The notes beneath the pieces are model-generated. The model saw nothing but the letters and a program-made list of their open reading frames with translations. It did no database searches and was not told where the DNA came from. A DNA stretch of 46,337 bases from Enterococcus villorum. GTDB taxonomy: Bacteria; Bacillota; Bacilli; Lactobacillales; Enterococcaceae. The stretch is taken from assembly GCF_007990225.1 (NCBI RefSeq), contig NZ_BJWF01000020.1:1-46337 (forward strand), given 5' to 3'. Below, in pieces: positions 44,421 to 46,337 of the stretch (its first letter is position 1; every line of letters begins with the position of its first letter). The position numbers were made by a program, and so were the translations under genes.

Positions 44421-45422
44421 CTGCTTCCTCCTTAACTATGCTTTATTTATCAAGATGAATCAAAGAACTATCGTTAAATAAACCTATCTTTTGTCCCTTC
44501 TTGATAAACAGTTACACATTTTTACTCTTTCAAATTCACAAAACATCCTAGCAATGAAAATTTATACTTACATCATTATTCCAATTATCTATTTTAAAAT
44601 ATTTTGCAACACGAGTATGATAACCTTTACAAAAGAAGTCACTTTACCATTTTTTGAAAGTAAATATGTTCATTTCCTGAAACAATACGAATTTGTATTT
44701 ATTTGCTATTGCTCACTTTTTTACTTTCAAGCTTTCTAAAGTAACCGATTCACTTATTTAAAAGAAATTCCTTAACGTGTACTTATTAAAAACATCTTTC
44801 TTTTCTTCTTTCGTCATTTTCACTTTAGTTAAAATAAATTGATATTACTTATCAGTCTATCACCTGATTCTATGAATAAAGGGCAATAGAGATACTTTAC
44901 TCACAACAATAGTTTTACAATAAGATACATGATGGGAATGTCACTACTACCAAATCTTTATTTGATCTCTCCTTTTATAAAATATTTATAACAAATCAGT
45001 TTTCTCAACTTCCTTCAATAACTACCTTCTGGCTATCATTCATTTTACATTTTTGAATATAAAATAAAGCGACATCTTTTTTTTAAATATCAGAAAATTT
45101 GTCATCTCATCACTTATTGTAGAAATTCATAAACTAAATAAAATGGTAGAATAAATAGATTCAATGGAAAGCTCTATTTCACAGATATAGCTGTTCCAAT
45201 AGCTAAAAAAGAATGGTGCGGAAATTTTACTACACAAAAAAAGACAAATGAATCGTTGCATTCATTCGTCTTTTTATATTGATTATTCAAATATTAAAAA
45301 CAACTACCATAAATTTTTGAAAAAAAGATAGTCGTTTTTATTCTAAAACTGCCACCTAAGTTCACAGCTAAATTTATAACTAGGGCGCTTATTTTCTTCA
45401 GTCATTTAAAGTTCCTTTGTAA
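44421..45422. other. Long intergenic region with hairpins, no convincing gene
   Basis: An inverted repeat TTTATCAAGA (44446-44455) / TCTTGATAAA (44499-44508) flanks the likely promoter of the surface gene. Two A/T-rich terminator-like hairpins lie at 45236-45275 (AAAAAGACAAATGAAT with ATTCATTCGTCTTTTT) and 45296-45339 (AAAAACAACTA with TAGTCGTTTTT). An 82-aa open frame at 44491 is not believed. The stretch near 45140-45230 might be a gene remnant. Confidence 0.6.
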
Positions 45423-45888
45423 CTAAAAAAATGTCCCATAACTAACTATGTTGCTACTTGTTGTTTTATTGTGTTTACTCAATGAAAAGTTCTCTACTAA
45501 AACATTGATATAAGTTTCCAACTTATCCTCATTATTGACTAGATAAACAATTTCTTCTCCATCATTTTTGATGGTTACAGATTCACCGTAGATGATATAT
45601 TCACGAATAAGTTTTTTTAGAATGCATACTGATATAGTAACTTCTAGCACCTGTGAGACCACGATATTCTTCTATCTTTTTTTTTAGGTTTAAAGATGAC
45701 AACAATTGGATTATTTTTAAGACTTCGTTTGACTCAGTTATCGTACTCGCTGCTCTTTTAAAATTTAAAATACTACCATTATTTACTGCTACGTCAACCT
45801 TATCGATATTTTCTAATGAATGATCTTTAGAACGAGCGGCAGTAAAAAATAAAAGAATAAAACACAAAACTACGATTATTTTTTTCAT
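45423..45888 (-). pseudogene. Small secreted protein (DUF5301-like), frameshifted at a poly-A run
   Basis: The first frame starts MKKIIVVLCFILLFFTAARS, a signal peptide, and runs to HSKKTYS and stop. The second frame continues with KKLIREYIIYGESVTIKNDG. Removing one A from the A7 run (complement of 45612-45618) joins them as HSKKLIREYIIYG and gives about 154 residues. The pattern of a short secreted domain with EVLKIIQLLSSL and VYLVNNEDKLETYINVL resembles small exported proteins of the DUF5301 kind; this is from memory. Either a real pseudogene or a homopolymer sequencing error. Confidence 0.6.
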
Positions 45889-46200
45889 TTTATTTTTCCC
45901 TCTAATGATAAGTTTGAATATGTAGTTGGTATTCCTGTTACCAATTGCTAAGTTTCTTTGCCTTCATATTCACTATATCATAAGTGGATAAATTAGTTTT
46001 TACCATTTATTACGCTTATAAGATCAGTAAATGATTTTTTTGATTAGTGCCAAGAAATGAATCTCTTTATGATAGTGTCATATATTATATATCATCCACT
46101 TTATATAACTTTCATATAAAAATAGTTAAACCTATCATATTCTCCAAACTAAAGCATGAGAAAAAGTTGGAACAAAACCGTGTCCTCTTTCTTTCAAAAT
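45889..46200. other. Intergenic region before the tRNA gene
   Basis: No gene is seen. TTGGTA (45926-45931) and TACCAA (45939-45944) form a small inverted repeat close to the start of the secreted-protein gene and could be an operator or hairpin. Confidence 0.5.
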
Positions 46201-46236
46201 AAAAAGAAAAGCACCAACGCAAACTTGCGTTGATGC
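46201..46236 (-). terminator. Terminator downstream of tRNA-Leu
   Basis: On the minus strand GCATCAACGCA pairs with TGCGTTGGTGC, followed by TTTTCTTTTT. It sits directly after the tRNA gene. Confidence 0.9.
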
Positions 46237-46244
46237 TAATGAGA

Positions 46245-46329
46245 TACCGGCGGCCGGGGTCGAACCGGCACGCCCTTAACGGGCACTGGATTTTGAGTCC
46301 AGCGCGTCTGCCAATTCCGCCACGCCGGC
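46245..46329 (-). tRNA. tRNA-Leu (anticodon CAA)
   Basis: The 85-base sequence has an acceptor stem GCCGGCG/CGCCGGT, T-loop GGTTCGACCCC, and anticodon arm CTGGA-CTCAAAA-TCCAG giving anticodon CAA. The long variable arm (TGCCCGTTAAGGGCG) marks it as a class II tRNA. CCA is not encoded. Confidence 0.96.
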
Positions 46330-46337
46330 GTTAAAAA

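Noticed and set aside
44491-44739. 82-aa open frame
   Set aside because: No ribosome site, composition of translated A/T-rich non-coding DNA, and it starts inside a spaced inverted repeat.

Overview
The window is low-GC Firmicute DNA and almost certainly comes from an Enterococcus. The main reasons are the fused thiolase/HMG-CoA reductase gene mvaE divergent from mvaS, an orphan enterocin A-type immunity gene, an Mga-type regulator beside an LPXTG surface protein, and many near-consensus Gram-positive promoters, cre sites and terminators. From memory the MvaE sequence is closer to E. faecium-type proteins than to E. faecalis MvaE. I do not assign a species.

Layout. 1-5.5 kb: a partial unknown gene, a frameshifted lipoprotein with an EndoU nuclease domain, a nucleoid-associated protein, an aldo/keto reductase and two hypothetical genes. 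5.6-8.0 kb: a PAP2 phosphatase and a RodA/FtsW-like SEDS gene broken by an in-frame TAA, both behind what reads as a complete Mg2+-sensing M-box riboswitch with promoter and terminator. 8.1-12 kb: mvaE/mvaS, the upper mevalonate pathway. 12-18.4 kb: a methyltransferase, then a carbohydrate ABC transporter/GH76 operon with a truncated first permease and a divergent GntR-LacI regulator. 18.5-22 kb: an AT-rich unknown gene, an SRAP protein, an orphan bacteriocin immunity gene and nadC. 22-28.4 kb: a P-type cation ATPase behind a yybP-ykoY Mn2+ riboswitch, cardiolipin synthase, a PdxK/ThiD kinase and UspA. 28.4-34.2 kb: two large unknown paralogous proteins (460 and 1188 aa) separated by five tandem copies of a 117-bp hairpin repeat. 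34.4-38.2 kb: a beta-glucoside locus (GH1, EIIC, GntR/UTRA regulator). 38.3-44.4 kb: an Mga-like regulator and a 1397-aa beta-helix/MucBP surface protein. 44.4-46.3 kb: mostly intergenic DNA, a frameshifted small secreted protein and tRNA-Leu(CAA).

How it works together. Two metal-sensing RNAs imply separate magnesium control of an envelope-synthesis operon and manganese control of an efflux ATPase. Two sugar loci each have a GntR-type regulator and a near-consensus cre site, so both should be under CcpA catabolite control. Eight copies of a covarying hairpin repeat lie in three places, all in the same orientation. Several genes are disrupted: EndoU lipoprotein, RodA-like, small secreted protein, sugar permease and a small ORF at 2.1 kb. 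At least two of the disruptions fall on homopolymers, so they are either real decay or sequencing error; raw reads would settle this.
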